Source of the DNA: Capronia americana
Taxonomy: Eukaryota > Ascomycota > Eurotiomycetes > Chaetothyriales > Herpotrichiellaceae
Assembly (NCBI GenBank): GCA_016110215.1
Contig: JADWQD010000020.1
Span: 62,001 to 126,000 of the forward strand
Direction of reading: 5' to 3'
Length of the DNA stretch: 64,000 nucleotides
Part shown: piece by piece, positions 44,004-55,142 of the stretch
Position numbering within the stretch: the first letter of the stretch is position 1
Layout of the letters: every line of letters begins with the position of its first letter
Made by a program: the position numbers and the translations under genes
The notes under the pieces: generated by a model
What the model was told of the DNA's origin: nothing
What the model saw: the letters and a program-made list of their open reading frames with translations, nothing else
Databases searched by the model: none

Positions 44004-44990
44004 GAAGCGCCAGACGCGGAGCACGCTATGATCTCGTGTCTGTCAACCGTTGAAGAACCCCAGAAACGCCAATGTACGAATGCTAGCGATCGAATAGGGG
44101 CAGCCGGTCGGATTGGAAACTGGCCTCGCAATTGTCGGATTAGGAATATCGAACAAGCCGTATCAAGGAGGGTATGAACAGACAGTTGGGAAAGTAGAAA
44201 ATCAGATGTTGTAAATCAAGGTGACCATTAAATGAAATGAAACTGAGGTCAGATGTCAACGTCATGTGCAGTGGTGCCACGATGGACCACCCGAGACCAA
44301 ACCGGATGAGTTGGGCAGCGCTGGCCTCGTGTTGAGAATGACCAGAATGACCAATGACCAGAAGCCCAGAATGCCCAGAATGACCAGAATGACCTCGGTT
44401 CGGCAGGTTTGCACCTCACCGTAGCAACAACAGACAATGTCCCTGTTTTTGATCCTCCTGCAGCACGAGTTGCCAAAGATCGCTCATTAGACACTCAAGC
44501 GTGTTTGCGTGATGACTCTCATACGTTGTCGAAATCACATCGAGTGCCTCTGCGTTGTTGCCTGGGCCGAGACGGTCCATCTGTACGGCGGATCGAAGTA
44601 GCACTGCTGCATTTCCTTCGTTGACAGACGCCGCCTATTTCCCACCGGGAGAGCTGCAGCCCTCAATGGTCATCTGGTGCGAGACTTCGTGCACGTCAAG
44701 CTATTAGCGGGATGATGTCTGTCTAGATGATCAACGGTCTAGTCGAAGCCCATTTCCAGTTACTCCACGATCTCGATTGATCTTTATTGCACTTGCCTGA
44801 TCATTGAAGTGCCACGCTCCGGGAAGTACTGCCCACCATCGAAGGAGTACGGTCGCGTCCACAGGCACCAAATACTGGGGGACAACGTTTGGCCGAGGGA
44901 GAGGGACCTCAAAAGCTCCTCGCGCGAACACCCACCAGGGGAGGAATTTGAAAACCAGCACAGCGGTTGCCTGCGACAATACCGACCAAG
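44004..44990. other. Divergent region between the transporter and V-ATPase subunit f
   Basis: Promoters of both flanking genes. It contains a CCAGAATGA-type tandem repeat (listed separately) and no supported coding frame. Confidence 0.5.
44335..44394. repeat. Imperfect CCAGAATGA tandem repeat
   Basis: About six near-copies of a 9-base unit (ccagaatga, ccaatga, ccagaagc, ccagaatgc, ccagaatga, ccagaatga). It lies in the promoter region between divergent genes. Confidence 0.8.
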
Positions 44991-45430
44991 ATGAAGCCTG
45001 TCGTATCCGCCTTCAACGCATGGAGTTGGTGAGCTCACCTCCTCAAGAATGGTGCTTCGTATGCCCTCGCTGACACCATCTCGATAGCACGGTCCTGTCG
45101 GTCTTTGCGATCGTCATCCTCTCCGTCCTCGGCAGCCTCTTCGCGGTACGAAACTTGCCCTGAGCAGCGATAAGAGTACGAGGCGGACGTGAAGCTGACA
45201 TCAAATGTACAGAGGAATCACCACACTATGATGGGAATGGAAGATGATCCCGAAGATAGCGCAGCGGTCGCAGCCTCAATATTCATAGCTGTGGCGATCT
45301 ATGCGGTGAGTTGGGTTGCCTAGATGGATTCGTCTTCCATGCTAATTAACGGCAGGCGTTCCTTGCGTTTTGCGGCTTCCAGGCTTGGTTGCATATCCGG
45401 GCAAGTCGTCGGGGCGCTATCTCACTGTAG
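44991..45430 (+). CDS. V-ATPase Vo subunit f (yeast YPR170W-B-like)
   Basis: Small two-helix membrane subunit of the vacuolar ATPase Vo sector. Four exons: 44991-45028, 45088-45145, 45213-45305 and 45356-45430, giving 87 residues in consistent phase. The spliced protein starts MKPVVSAFNAWSCTVLS, continues AIVILSVLGSLFA, has the loop NHHTMMGMEDDPEDSAAVA, a second helix IFIAVAIYAAFLAFCGFQ and a basic end RASRRGAISL. The match to the yeast protein as I recall it (RPVVS start, AWCCTVLS, NDPED loop, FCGFQ) is close over the full length. The exons are too short to be seen as open frames. It is paired functionally with rav2 in this window. Confidence 0.9.
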
Positions 45431-45711
45431 CCACGACCAACTCCTCTGGGTGGGAGATAATCTAGCAAGACCCAGGCATCTCAACGGCGTTGCAGTATCG
45501 ACAACCGAGCGATATAAGGCGTTGCTCAAGAGAGAGACACCGATGTACAAGAATTGTTGTGTTATCGTTTATATCACAAGCGCTGGCATGTAGAATGTTG
45601 TCACACACACCATTCGAGGTATCAAGAATACAATCAACAGTCGCCTTGCGAAACTTGGCCAGCTTCGCTTCAGACAGCTTCGCTTGAGAAACCATTCGCG
45701 CTCGGCCCGAC

Positions 45712-46845
45712 TCATAGAAGATCTCTGCTCACAAACTGTGCGTGCAAGGACTTGCCCAACATAGCTGGACTCCTTTCGACGACCACTCCAGCGGCCTCCA
45801 ACGCAGAGATCTTGGACTCTGCACCACCCTTGCCACCGCTGACAATGGCACCAGCATGACCCATACGTCTCCCAGGAGGAGCACTGATACCTGCAATAAA
45901 GCTGACCGCGGGCTTGTTCTTCTTGTTCTCGCTCTTCAGGAATTCTGCTGCGTCCTCTTCGGCGCTACCTCCAATTTCGCCGATCATGATGATTCCTTCC
46001 GTTTCGTCGTCTCGCATGAACACATCCAGGCAGTCAATGAAGTTGGTGCCGCTGAATGGGTCACCTCCGATACCCACGACCAAAGATTGACCAAGGCCTG
46101 CTTTTGTTGTTTGGTTGACGGCTTCGTATGTTAAGGTGCCTGATCGTGAAACAATGCCGACTCGTCCTCGCTTGTGAATAAATCCAGGCATGATGCCAAT
46201 CTTGCATTGTCCGGGGGCGATAATACCCTGTTATACTCACGAGTAGAGTAGATTAGTAGACTGCGCTATTCAACCAGACGGGGAGTCCTCAGCAGACGAT
46301 CGGGCACTTACAGGACAATTGGGCCCAACGAGTCGTGTCTTGCTTTGCGTCTTCAGTGCGTCGGTGACTCTGAGCATGTCGTGTTGGGGAATGCCTTCGG
46401 TAATGCAGACCACGAGCGGTATCTCGGCTTCCAAAGCTTCCATGATCCCAGCCGCTGCTACCGGAGGAGGGACAAAAATCACGCTGGCTGTGGCTCCGGT
46501 TTCCTTCACACCTTCTGAAACATTTTTGAAGACGGGAAGACCGAGGTGCTGGGACCCAGCCTCTGTACGCAGTCAGCATCCCAGCTTCATATCGTCTGGC
46601 CATGTGTGATAAGACTTGCTCTTTGGGTTTGTCCCTCCCACGACCTTCGTGCCGTACTCAATCGCTTGTTCAGCATGGAATGTGCCCTGCTTGCCTGTAA
46701 AGCCCTGGAAGAGGACCTTTGTATCCGCATGGATTCTCAGGTTGTCCCGTGTCTGGGCGTACGGGGTGGCCGACGAGACTGTAGCATAGCTCCGAGAGGA
46801 GGCAGATCGCAGCGCCCGGGGAGCGCAGGTCCTGAGAGCTTGCAT
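45712..46845 (-). CDS. lsc1: Succinyl-CoA ligase alpha subunit, mitochondrial
   Basis: TCA-cycle enzyme subunit converting succinyl-CoA to succinate with substrate-level phosphorylation in the mitochondrial matrix. Exons 46845-46620, 46562-46312 and 46227-45712 give 330 residues, the usual length. The Arg/Ser-rich N-terminus (LRTCAPRALRSASSRSYAT) is a mitochondrial presequence. Motifs: [82 protein letters not shown], and the phosphohistidine loop GRRMGHAGAIVSGGKG. The first intron does not have a GT donor: only a GCAAGT donor restores the conserved TNPKKAGSQHLG, so it is a GC-AG intron. The second intron is GT-AG. Confidence 0.96.
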
Positions 46846-48152
46846 CTCAGCAAGACCTTCAAGAAGATGGCGGACTCAAATCGAGGGTGAGCTACGGATT
46901 GCTCGTACAACTAAACGGGCGTTGAAGTTACTGGTTTCCCGGTTCATCTTCGAGCTGCGCCTTGGCGGCGACCGCGCCGCTCGCAGCTCCTTTGAGACTC
47001 ACCCCGACCACGCCGCTTTTAGCCCGTACGTGGTCAATTTGGCCGAGGAAAGTCTCAGGACACTCTGCTGATCAGTCAACAGGCGTGATTCCGCCTCCAA
47101 ACACAACCAGATGAAACGTACTCGTAAATACCTTGGAACTCTGTGCTATGGCTGTACACTTATCGGGGGCCCACTCGTGCTGGTTTTGCCTCATCAATCA
47201 CCTCCTCAGGAGATACTCTTTTGTTTGTCCTGCGCGAGGCATTGGTTATGCACTCATACTGCCAGCTGCTTTGGAGCCCATATGCAATAACCAAGACGTT
47301 CACGGCGCACAATAATATGCTCCAGGAGGCTCTCATATATGAGTATCTCAGAGTCATCGACCAACGACGCCTCAACCAACCTTTGCTGACATGCTCGATG
47401 GTGATCGCTCCCTCTCTGCTCTTTCTCGATCCTACTCACTTGCCAGGTGAGGTATGAGTTGACGGCGCAAATGTCGATAAGTCAAAAATAAACGGGGCCG
47501 GCCTCTCGCCGCGTTTGGGCCTCAATCACCAAGGTTCTTGTATCGGCTCGAAGAGGACACTCTCCTGCGACAAGTCCTGCTCCAAGCTGCTAATGCCAGG
47601 GCTTTGGGCTCCGTCAGGCTGCGAGTGCTGCGGATGATTGAAAGCCGGTGTCACTGTTGGAACCCTCTCCTAAGCGGAGCTCCATTCTTCAGGACATTCA
47701 TGCATACGTCTAGGAGAGCGGTTGGGTGGATGCTTTACGAGATAGGAATAGTTTCCTTTAGCTGGCAACGGTAACGATGGACCACTCCGACTCTTCATAC
47801 CATGGCGATCTTGCACTTTGGAACCTTACTGTACGCGCTGTCCTCTTTAATTGCTGGGCGTGATTGGATCCGAGGAGACAAGCAGAACAAGACGGTCACA
47901 AGTGGTTAATGGGGCACAAACATTCATGGGAGATGTCGACTCAATGTGTCCGGGGAGGGCCCATATTCTCGACGGAATGAGTTGGGCTGGGATTTGACGC
48001 AGAAGAAGCCTCATCTAAGGTATGTATCTACACATGGTCACCATGGGATTCTAGTTGTAGTAAAAGCGCGCAAGCGGGGTGTCCTGAATATCACCGTGCT
48101 AGAAACTTCCCATTTCTTGTTGTGAGAATCACATCCTGAGCAAGCCAAATCA
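46846..48152. other. 1.3 kb intergenic region, no gene seen
   Basis: Upstream of lsc1 and downstream of the SDR gene, all on minus. Scattered short open frames lack recognisable features. A large part must be lsc1 promoter and leader. Confidence 0.5.
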
Positions 48153-49163
48153 TCAATATGCCGCCGGCGTGATGGAAGTTCTTCCGCCGTCCGATAGGAT
48201 CACACTTCCATGTAGAAAGGCACCAGCGTTGCTGGCCATGTAGAGGATCGTGCTCCCCACGTCTTCTTCGGTGCCGGCACGGCATACGGGGATTTCAAAC
48301 CTTGAAATTGGGCCTCCGGTCTCAGTATCGGTCCCGAAACTGTGGAGGAGCGGTACAGACATCTCGGAGGATATGACTGGGGGGAGCACAATAAGTCAGA
48401 ACGTGTCTTCTCGCTGCACAACGGACTTACTGCCAGGCGCGTAGACGTTGGCGCGGATCGAATACGGCGACAACAAAGTGGCCAGCTGTTTCCACATATG
48501 GACCACGGCTGCCTTGCTTGCCGAGTAGGCGAACCCAGCGCTGATTTTCCGACTGAACGCCGCGGCACTGCTGATGACAATCACTTGGCTCGTTTGGCGC
48601 ACGTTCGCCTTCTTGTTCCCGGCATCCAGGAGGTCGAGCATCGAGATCGCCGTGTAGAATGCTGCCGTGGTGTTGATATGGCAGGTATGGGTGAAATCAG
48701 CCATGGAAATGGCCAGCAGTCGCGACTGGACCTCAGACAAAGGCGTCTGGGGACCCATATCCCACGTTGCAGGCCCTTCAATCCCTGCGTTGGCAATGAC
48801 CAGATTCACAAAGCTGGTTTCGAGACGGATCTGCGCGACCGCTCCCATGAGGGAATCTTGGTCACCGACATCTGCCTGGATCGGGAAAACCGCCTCGGAA
48901 TCCTTGCGAGTAGATTAGCATCACCCCGGAAGTCTTGGTCAAAGGGTGGACGGCAGGAAATGAGAGTGTCGTGGCGCTCGTACGATTTCTTTGGCCGCGG
49001 CTTCCAGCACGTCCAGACGCCTTGATAGAATGAAGATTTTGGTCGCACCGTTTCGTGCTAAGGCTTTGGCCATCATGAGGCCCAGACCGGTGCTACCGCC
49101 TGTGATGACAGCGACCAGACCCTTGCACGAGAACAGACTGGCGGCCTCGAGGCTTGAAGACAT
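48153..49163 (-). CDS. Short-chain dehydrogenase/reductase (classical SDR)
   Basis: NAD(P)-dependent oxidoreductase of unknown substrate. Exons 49163-48984, 48902-48431 and 48376-48153 give 291 residues. The Rossmann motif is VAVITGGSTGLGLMMAKAL, then IQADVGDQDSL, LVIANAGIEGP, catalytic Ser in VIVISSAAAF and YxxxK in FAYSASKAAVVHMW, and NVYAPGIISSEM rebuilt over intron 2. The C-terminus GSVILSDGGRTSITPAAY is typical of classical SDRs. The intron-1 acceptor is AAG preceded by a GCTAAT branch site. No targeting signal is seen. It is divergent from elp3. Confidence 0.9.
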
Positions 49164-50153
49164 TGTGCGAGTACTGCAGGTTCGTTGGATTTCACACTCA
49201 ACTGACAATTAGGGTATTGTGCCTAGCTTTCAGCAAGAGGTACGATGGGTGGGCGGAACAAGAAATCCCGACGGTGACAAGGACTGACTTAAGAAGAGGC
49301 GGCGGATCAGTAGTGCGGGTTTGATAGCTGTGGGAACTGTTTTCCAATCGATGGTCGACTGGTCATGAGGGAACCAGATGGATATGGTAAGTGGGCAAAT
49401 TCACCTTAGGCGGGATTTAATGACTGGGGCTATTCGCCATTTCTTCATGCTGGCCCTTCAGCCTGCCATTCGGCTCGACATAGAGGCCTGACCTGGCGAA
49501 TGTCTGCCAATTGGGAATCCTACTGTGATGCCAGGTATGTGGCAAGGGGAGCGCTTATCGTATAATCCAGGAAGGAACGCTATATGGACAACACAAGCGA
49601 CTTAGCCGCCATCTTGTCCTTCCCGCCTCCCGTTAAACCTAGCCGGATGATGTTGCGCGGCGGAGAACTTCTCGTACAGTACAAGCATTGCCACGGTCGC
49701 CAGCAGAACATCGTGCATGGCACAGGGCTATTTGTCCCTCAATGACCCATCTAAGAGAACCCTGCACCACATGAGGTTGAAATGTGCTCGGTAAAGAGAG
49801 GACCGTGTTCATTTACAATCACGAGTGAGGTCTACCACGCGCATAAATAATCGGTGTACCAGTGTTCGTACTGTAGAAAAGCGACGCGGCTACAGGTAAA
49901 GGTACTCGTACTCCAGGAGCGAAAAGAGATGTGGGAAGGTTAGGGCGGCGACACTCTCGTCTTGAAGGATGGTGCGCCTGCTCCGGTGGAGCATAGATGC
50001 CGTTATATGCAGTTCGAATATCGACTCGAAATTTATGAATCCTGGCACTTTGGAAACCATTCGTTTACGGAACACTTTCTCACTACTGTCTTGCCTCTAT
50101 ATTCTGGCAACCCCATCTCGTCCTGGGCTGTGAGGAGGTGGCATCGCTTCAAG
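49164..50153. other. Divergent region SDR / elp3
   Basis: About 1 kb between the SDR start and the elp3 ATG. The elp3 frame stays open upstream to 49962 but the translation there is not family-like. Nothing else is supported. Confidence 0.5.
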
Positions 50154-51881
50154 ATGGCAACCGAGACAGTAATGCGCACCAAAGTCAAGCTGGGCAAGAA
50201 TGAAAAACTTCCCCCAGAAAATGTTCGCTTCATGCAAGCCTGTAATGACATCGCTCGCGCCCTCGTGCAGGAATACGAGGCAAGCCTTGATGAAGCAAAA
50301 CCGAAGAAAGATGTCAATCTCAACAGACTGCGAGGAGATGTGGCGAAGAAGCATAGGTTGAGCACTCAACCACCTCTGACTGCTATCCTTGCTGCGGTGC
50401 CTCCCGAGTACAAGAAGCACCTTATGCCGAAGCTGATCGCTAAACCGGTAAGAACAGCCTCTGGCATTGCGGTGGTTGCTGTCATGTCGAAGCCTCACAG
50501 ATGTCCTCACATCGCTTGGACGGGTCATGCTTGTGTGTACTGTCCCGGCGGTCCAGACTCCGACTTCGAATATTCGACGCAGTCTTACACAGGATATGAA
50601 CCGACCTCGATGCGAGCCATTCGCGCTCGCTACGACCCCTTCGAACAGGCCCGTGGGAGAGTTGACCAAATTAAATCGCTTGGCCACAGTGTCGACAAAG
50701 TCGAGTTCATCATTATGGGAGGCACATTCATGTCGCTGCCCAAGGACTACCGTGACAACTTTGTTGCCCAGTTGCACAACGCACTCTCAGGGTATCAAAC
50801 AGAGAATGTGGACGAAGCTGTCATGGCCGGGGAAATGTCGAGCATCAAGTGTGTGGGCATCACCATCGAAACGAGACCGGATTTTGGGCAAATCGATCAT
50901 CTTTCGGACATGCTAAGATATGGCTGCACGCGCCTGGAGCTGGGTGTACAGTCACTGTATGAAGATGTGGCTCGGGATACTAATAGAGGTCACACGGTCG
51001 CAGCAGTCGTCGAAGCCTTCAAATTCTGCAAGGACGCCGGATTCAAGGTTGTCTCGCACATGATGCCTGATTTGCCCAACGTTGGTATGGAGAGAGACAT
51101 CTTCCAATTTCAGGAATACTTTGAGAACCCAGACTTTCGGACAGATGGTCTGAAGATATATCCTACCCTCGTCATCCGAGGTACTGGCCTCTACGAACTA
51201 TGGCGCACTGGCCGTTTCAAGAATTATACGCCCAACGCTCTTGTGGACCTAGTGGCACGGATACTGGCCCTTGTACCGCCTTGGACGAGAATCTACCGCG
51301 TTCAACGCGATATACCCATGCCATTGGTAACCTCTGGTGTCGAGAACGGCAATCTCCGAGAATTGGCATTGTCGCGAATGAAAGACTTTGGCACAACTTG
51401 TCGTGATGTGCGGACCCGAGAGGTCGGCATCAACGAGGTCAAAAATAAGATTCGGCCGTCTCAGGTTGAATTGGTGAGACGGGACTACATGGCCAACGGT
51501 GGCTGGGAGACGTTCCTTGCTTACGAGGACCCCAAGCAAGATATTCTCATTGGGTTGCTTCGGTTGCGAAAGTGTTCGGATACACATACCTTCCGACCCG
51601 AACTTACCGGTCAGCCAACAAGCATCGTCCGGGAACTTCACGTGTATGGCCTGGCTGTACCGATCCACGGCCGAGAAAAGAGCAGATTCCAGCATCAAGG
51701 TTACGGCACTCTGTTGATGAAAGAAGCGGAGAAAATCGCTCGTGACGAGCATGGAAGTGAGAAGCTGAGCGTGATCAGCGGAGTCGGTGTCAGAAGCTAT
51801 TATGAGCGCCTTGGGTATACCCTCGATGGCCCGTATATGAGCAAGATGCTAGGCCTTGACGACGACGACACGGAAGATTGA
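50154..51881 (+). CDS. elp3: Elongator subunit Elp3, radical-SAM tRNA acetyltransferase
   Basis: Catalytic subunit of Elongator, which modifies wobble uridine 34 of tRNAs; cytosolic. Single exon, 575 residues from MATETVMRTK; the frame is open 64 codons upstream but without a family-like start. The radical-SAM cluster cysteines are C117, C127 and C130 in HRCPHIAWTGHACVYCPGG. Further conserved motifs are SYTGYEPTSMRAIRARYDP, VEFIIMGGTFMSLP, GITIETRPDFG, RLELGVQSLYEDV and HMMPDLPNVGMERD. The C-terminal GNAT domain has the acetyl-CoA loop FQHQGYGTLLM and RSYYERLGYTLDGPYM. The acidic end (LDDDDTED) is family-like. All key residues look intact. Confidence 0.98.
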   Translation: MATETVMRTKVKLGKNEKLPPENVRFMQACNDIARALVQEYEASLDEAKPKKDVNLNRLRGDVAKKHRLSTQPPLTAILAAVPPEYKKHLMPKLIAKPVRTASGIAVVAVMSKPHRCPHIAWTGHACVYCPGGPDSDFEYSTQSYTGYEPTSMRAIRARYDPFEQARGRVDQIKSLGHSVDKVEFIIMGGTFMSLPKDYRDNFVAQLHNALSGYQTENVDEAVMAGEMSSIKCVGITIETRPDFGQIDHLSDMLRYGCTRLELGVQSLYEDVARDTNRGHTVAAVVEAFKFCKDAGFKVVSHMMPDLPNVGMERDIFQFQEYFENPDFRTDGLKIYPTLVIRGTGLYELWRTGRFKNYTPNALVDLVARILALVPPWTRIYRVQRDIPMPLVTSGVENGNLRELALSRMKDFGTTCRDVRTREVGINEVKNKIRPSQVELVRRDYMANGGWETFLAYEDPKQDILIGLLRLRKCSDTHTFRPELTGQPTSIVRELHVYGLAVPIHGREKSRFQHQGYGTLLMKEAEKIARDEHGSEKLSVISGVGVRSYYERLGYTLDGPYMSKMLGLDDDDTED

Positions 51882-52585
51882 ACTTCGATGAGCAACACAT
51901 CGAACACTCCTCCAGCCGGTGAAGACGGCGGTTGCAGCGACCGAGACCTCGACACCTCGGGCTGATTGAGAGGACATCGCAAACGAACGCTTGCCGTCCC
52001 CGAACAGTACGCCCACGGGTATTTACCCGCGCTTCAGTACAGCAAGTCGTACAGTAGTGGACGTCACAGCTAGGAGCCCTCAGCTGGGCAGAGGATACGA
52101 GTTCACCGGTGCCCTTGACGACTCGGGCGCCGGATTACTCTATTCAGGAATGAGGAAAGCACTGATTGCAGGCCTGGCCGTCGAGCGCGACCTCGGGCGT
52201 GAGTCTGAACAGCAGTCTTCATAGTTCCTACTCCGGGGCTTTGGCATCAGTGGCAGGGCGAGGCTCCGCGGCCCCACCAAGACCGAGAGCCGAGAAGGCT
52301 GAGTGGCGGGCGATAAGCGATAAGCGTGGCCCGAATCGCCGCCGACAAATCACGTCATTGCAGTTTTTTTCTCACTTCTCCTCGCGCGCCTCTGGATTGT
52401 TGATCTTTCTCCGAGCACAGCTGCTGGCCACCATGTGAGGTGACGTTCCTCCGGAATAAGTTATCTTTCTCTATTTCCTATCTCCTGTCTTGCATAGCCA
52501 TGGTGTAGGGGCGTCATTTTACTGTCCCAGGTTCGAAAAACCATATTCTTCTGCCCAAACATCCATGTACACGACCAGTGTCACA
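51882..52585. other. Intergenic region elp3 / met1
   Basis: Tandem spacer with the elp3 3' UTR and the met1 promoter. A pyrimidine-rich stretch precedes the met1 start (52450-52490). No other element. Confidence 0.45.
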
Positions 52586-54379
52586 ATGGTTGCTCCTGCT
52601 TTGCTGACGGCCCAAAATTGCGCTGACCAGGTCCATCTCGTTCTCGGCTCGGGACCTCTAGCAGCATCAAGATGCGCGAAGTCTCTCGAGGTCGGTGCTC
52701 AACCGGTCGTCGTGTTCCCCGAGACCGAAGACGTTCATTTCACTCTCGCGGCGGCGGTTGAACAGGGTCGCGTCCGGTGGGTGCGGAGGGAGTTTCAACA
52801 GGAGGATCTCAAGAGATTAGGGAGGGAAGAAGTAGATGGATACGTTGATGCTGTGTTTGTCACTCTGCCTGCAACAGACGCCCGAAGCGTTCAAATCTCC
52901 AATCTCTGCAAACGCATGAGGATACCTGTCAACGTGGTAGATGCTCCGCACCTATGCACGTTCACACTCCTGTCAACCTACTCCGACGGTCCACTTCAAA
53001 TCGGTATAACTACCTCGGGCAATGGCTGCAAGTTGTCATCTCGCATTCGGCGTGAGATTGCGTCTGCTCTGCCACCGAAATTTGGTGCCGCTGTTGAACG
53101 GTTGGGTTCTGTGCGGAGACAGATATGGAACGAGGATTACAAATCTCAGACGGCGTGCAATGAAAATGCCCCGGATGGAGAAGCAGAGGACGAAGAGGCG
53201 GCCGCTCAGAAGCATACCTTCAACTCACTGGTGAAGGAGGACGACCGCGATCCCGCTGTTTTGCGAACGCGTCGAATGAGATGGCTCTCGCAGATATGCG
53301 AGTACTGGCCCCTCGCTCGGCTCGCAGCAATCACAGACGCTGATGTAGCGGCAATACTGCAGGCGTACCGAACGACAGCTCAAACGCCCGCTCCCGGGTC
53401 AGATGGGATATCAACACTGCTTCCGTCGCTCCCTCCTCGTAAAGGCACGATAACTCTGGCTGGCTCCGGCCCAGGTCATCCGTCTCTCCTGACGATCGCA
53501 ACCAAAACAGCCATCGAAACAGCACATTTTATCTTGGCTGACAAGCTCGTCCCTGCCGAGGTTTTGGAGCTCATCCCACGGCGGACGCCTGTGCACATCG
53601 CTCGCAAGTTCCCCGGCAATGCAGATGCGGCACAGGACGAAATGCACGAATTAGCTTTGAAGGCAATGCAACAAGGCAAAAATGTCCTACGCTTGAAACA
53701 GGGTGACCCATACCTCTATGGCCGAGGCGCTGAAGAAGTGACGTACTTCCGAGAGCGCGGGTATGATGTTCGGGTGATACCTGGCATAACCAGCGCTCTT
53801 TCTGCGGCGATGTTTGCTGACATTCCAGTCACCCATCGAGCTGTTGCTGATCAGGTCGTTGTCTGTACTGGAACTGGACGGAAAGGAGCCGCTCCGGAGC
53901 CGCCGTCTTATCGAGAGAGCAAGACGGTCGTGTTTCTGATGGCGCTGCACAGGCTAGACAGTCTGATCAAGAGTCTGGTAGAAGGGCAAGATCAAGAGGT
54001 TCCGAGACGTACTTTGTGGCCATCCAGCACGCCCTGCGCGGTCATCGAACGAGCAAGCTGTCCTGACCAAAGAGTAATTCGTTCCACCCTTGCACACGTC
54101 TGTCAAGCGGTTGAAGCGGAAGGCTCAAGGCCTCCTGGGCTCCTGGTCGTCGGCCATTCCTGCGAAGTCCTGCATAAGCCTAACGAGGGGAAGAGCTGGT
54201 CCGTGGAAGAAGGGTTTAGAGGACTCGATGCCATCGGATCGTCTGCTTCGGAGTTCGATGTCTTGAAAGAATTGGAAGCAATGCCCACGAGAGAGGTCAA
54301 CAAGCAGCCGGAGGTGACTGGAGCGTCGCACCCTCCTCTGGTACATCCCGTGATCGCACATCCTGGTATAGCTGCTTGA
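52586..54379 (+). CDS. met1: Siroheme synthase / uroporphyrinogen-III C-methyltransferase
   Basis: Makes siroheme, the cofactor of sulfite and nitrite reductases. Single exon; from ATG 52586 it gives 597 residues, and an in-frame ATG at 52565 would add seven. The N-terminal part is Met8/CysG_N-like: Rossmann start VHLVLGSGPLAASRCAKSL and ITTSGNGCKLSSRIRREIAS. After a charged linker comes the SUMT methyltransferase domain: ITLAGSGPGHPSLLT, ADKLVPAEVL, LRLKQGDPYLYGRGAEE, RVIPGITSALSAA, IPVTHRAVADQVVV. The C-terminal helix and tail are family-like. This fused architecture is usual in filamentous fungi, unlike yeast where Met1 and Met8 are separate. Confidence 0.94.
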   Translation: MVAPALLTAQNCADQVHLVLGSGPLAASRCAKSLEVGAQPVVVFPETEDVHFTLAAAVEQGRVRWVRREFQQEDLKRLGREEVDGYVDAVFVTLPATDARSVQISNLCKRMRIPVNVVDAPHLCTFTLLSTYSDGPLQIGITTSGNGCKLSSRIRREIASALPPKFGAAVERLGSVRRQIWNEDYKSQTACNENAPDGEAEDEEAAAQKHTFNSLVKEDDRDPAVLRTRRMRWLSQICEYWPLARLAAITDADVAAILQAYRTTAQTPAPGSDGISTLLPSLPPRKGTITLAGSGPGHPSLLTIATKTAIETAHFILADKLVPAEVLELIPRRTPVHIARKFPGNADAAQDEMHELALKAMQQGKNVLRLKQGDPYLYGRGAEEVTYFRERGYDVRVIPGITSALSAAMFADIPVTHRAVADQVVVCTGTGRKGAAPEPPSYRESKTVVFLMALHRLDSLIKSLVEGQDQEVPRRTLWPSSTPCAVIERASCPDQRVIRSTLAHVCQAVEAEGSRPPGLLVVGHSCEVLHKPNEGKSWSVEEGFRGLDAIGSSASEFDVLKELEAMPTREVNKQPEVTGASHPPLVHPVIAHPGIAA

Positions 54380-55142
54380 TAAAAGGTAGATTTTGACCAG
54401 CATATCCCTTCCACTCCTAGACATCGTATTAGCATCTCCTGAGCATGATGCTTGTCCGCAGCCAGTCCTCAGATCCTCTGGCTGCGCGGCCATGAAGAGC
54501 TTCACTGTCGATTGCGACTCCGGGCCAGTCTGTGAATTCACTTGCATCACTTGCGTTGAAGTATTGTGTCACCGGCCATCGCAGTTCTGCCTTTCCGCCG
54601 CTCTCTCTTAGATCCGCTGAACGTCGCTTGTGCAAAAGTGCAATGTCACCCTTGAGATCCGCCGGGATTGCACGTCGACCAAGACGTGAAAGAGTGAAAG
54701 ATGGAATCAAACACCCATCGGATCGGCCGAGGTTTCGCCTCTGAAGTCTGTTTGTCTTCCACCTCGACCGCCCTTTGTATTTTCACAGGGAGATCACTCA
54801 TACTACTTTTTGGTTGGTGTCCAGCATGAGGTGTTGTAGCTCTTGTTGTTGCCTCTGTAGCTCAAGCATCCCGTTCTAGAGCCTTGTTCAGTTGCCCCCC
54901 TTCATCCAAATCTAGCTACAGTAAATACACCAAACTTTGGCGTCTCATCCCTGCTCGAATCGAATAATCCAAGCTAATTCTATGAGTCGGCTACATTCCT
55001 TCTCCAAGAGACAGAAAGACAAGCCTTCCTCAACCCTCTCTGTTTCTGCTTAGCCACTTCCTTGTGGACCAACGCATTCTCAAAGGGAGCAGGATCGGAA
55101 CCTGGACAATCCTCCACCCGACGAGACATTCCACCAAGCCTC
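54380..55142. other. Intergenic region between met1 and an SDR gene
   Basis: Tandem spacer of 763 bases. I see no repeat or gene. It contains short open frames only. Confidence 0.5.

Noticed and set aside
49962..50153. Upstream extension of Elp3 by 64 codons
   Set aside because: The added residues do not resemble Elp3 N-termini and begin with TTG; MATETV at 50154 fits the family.
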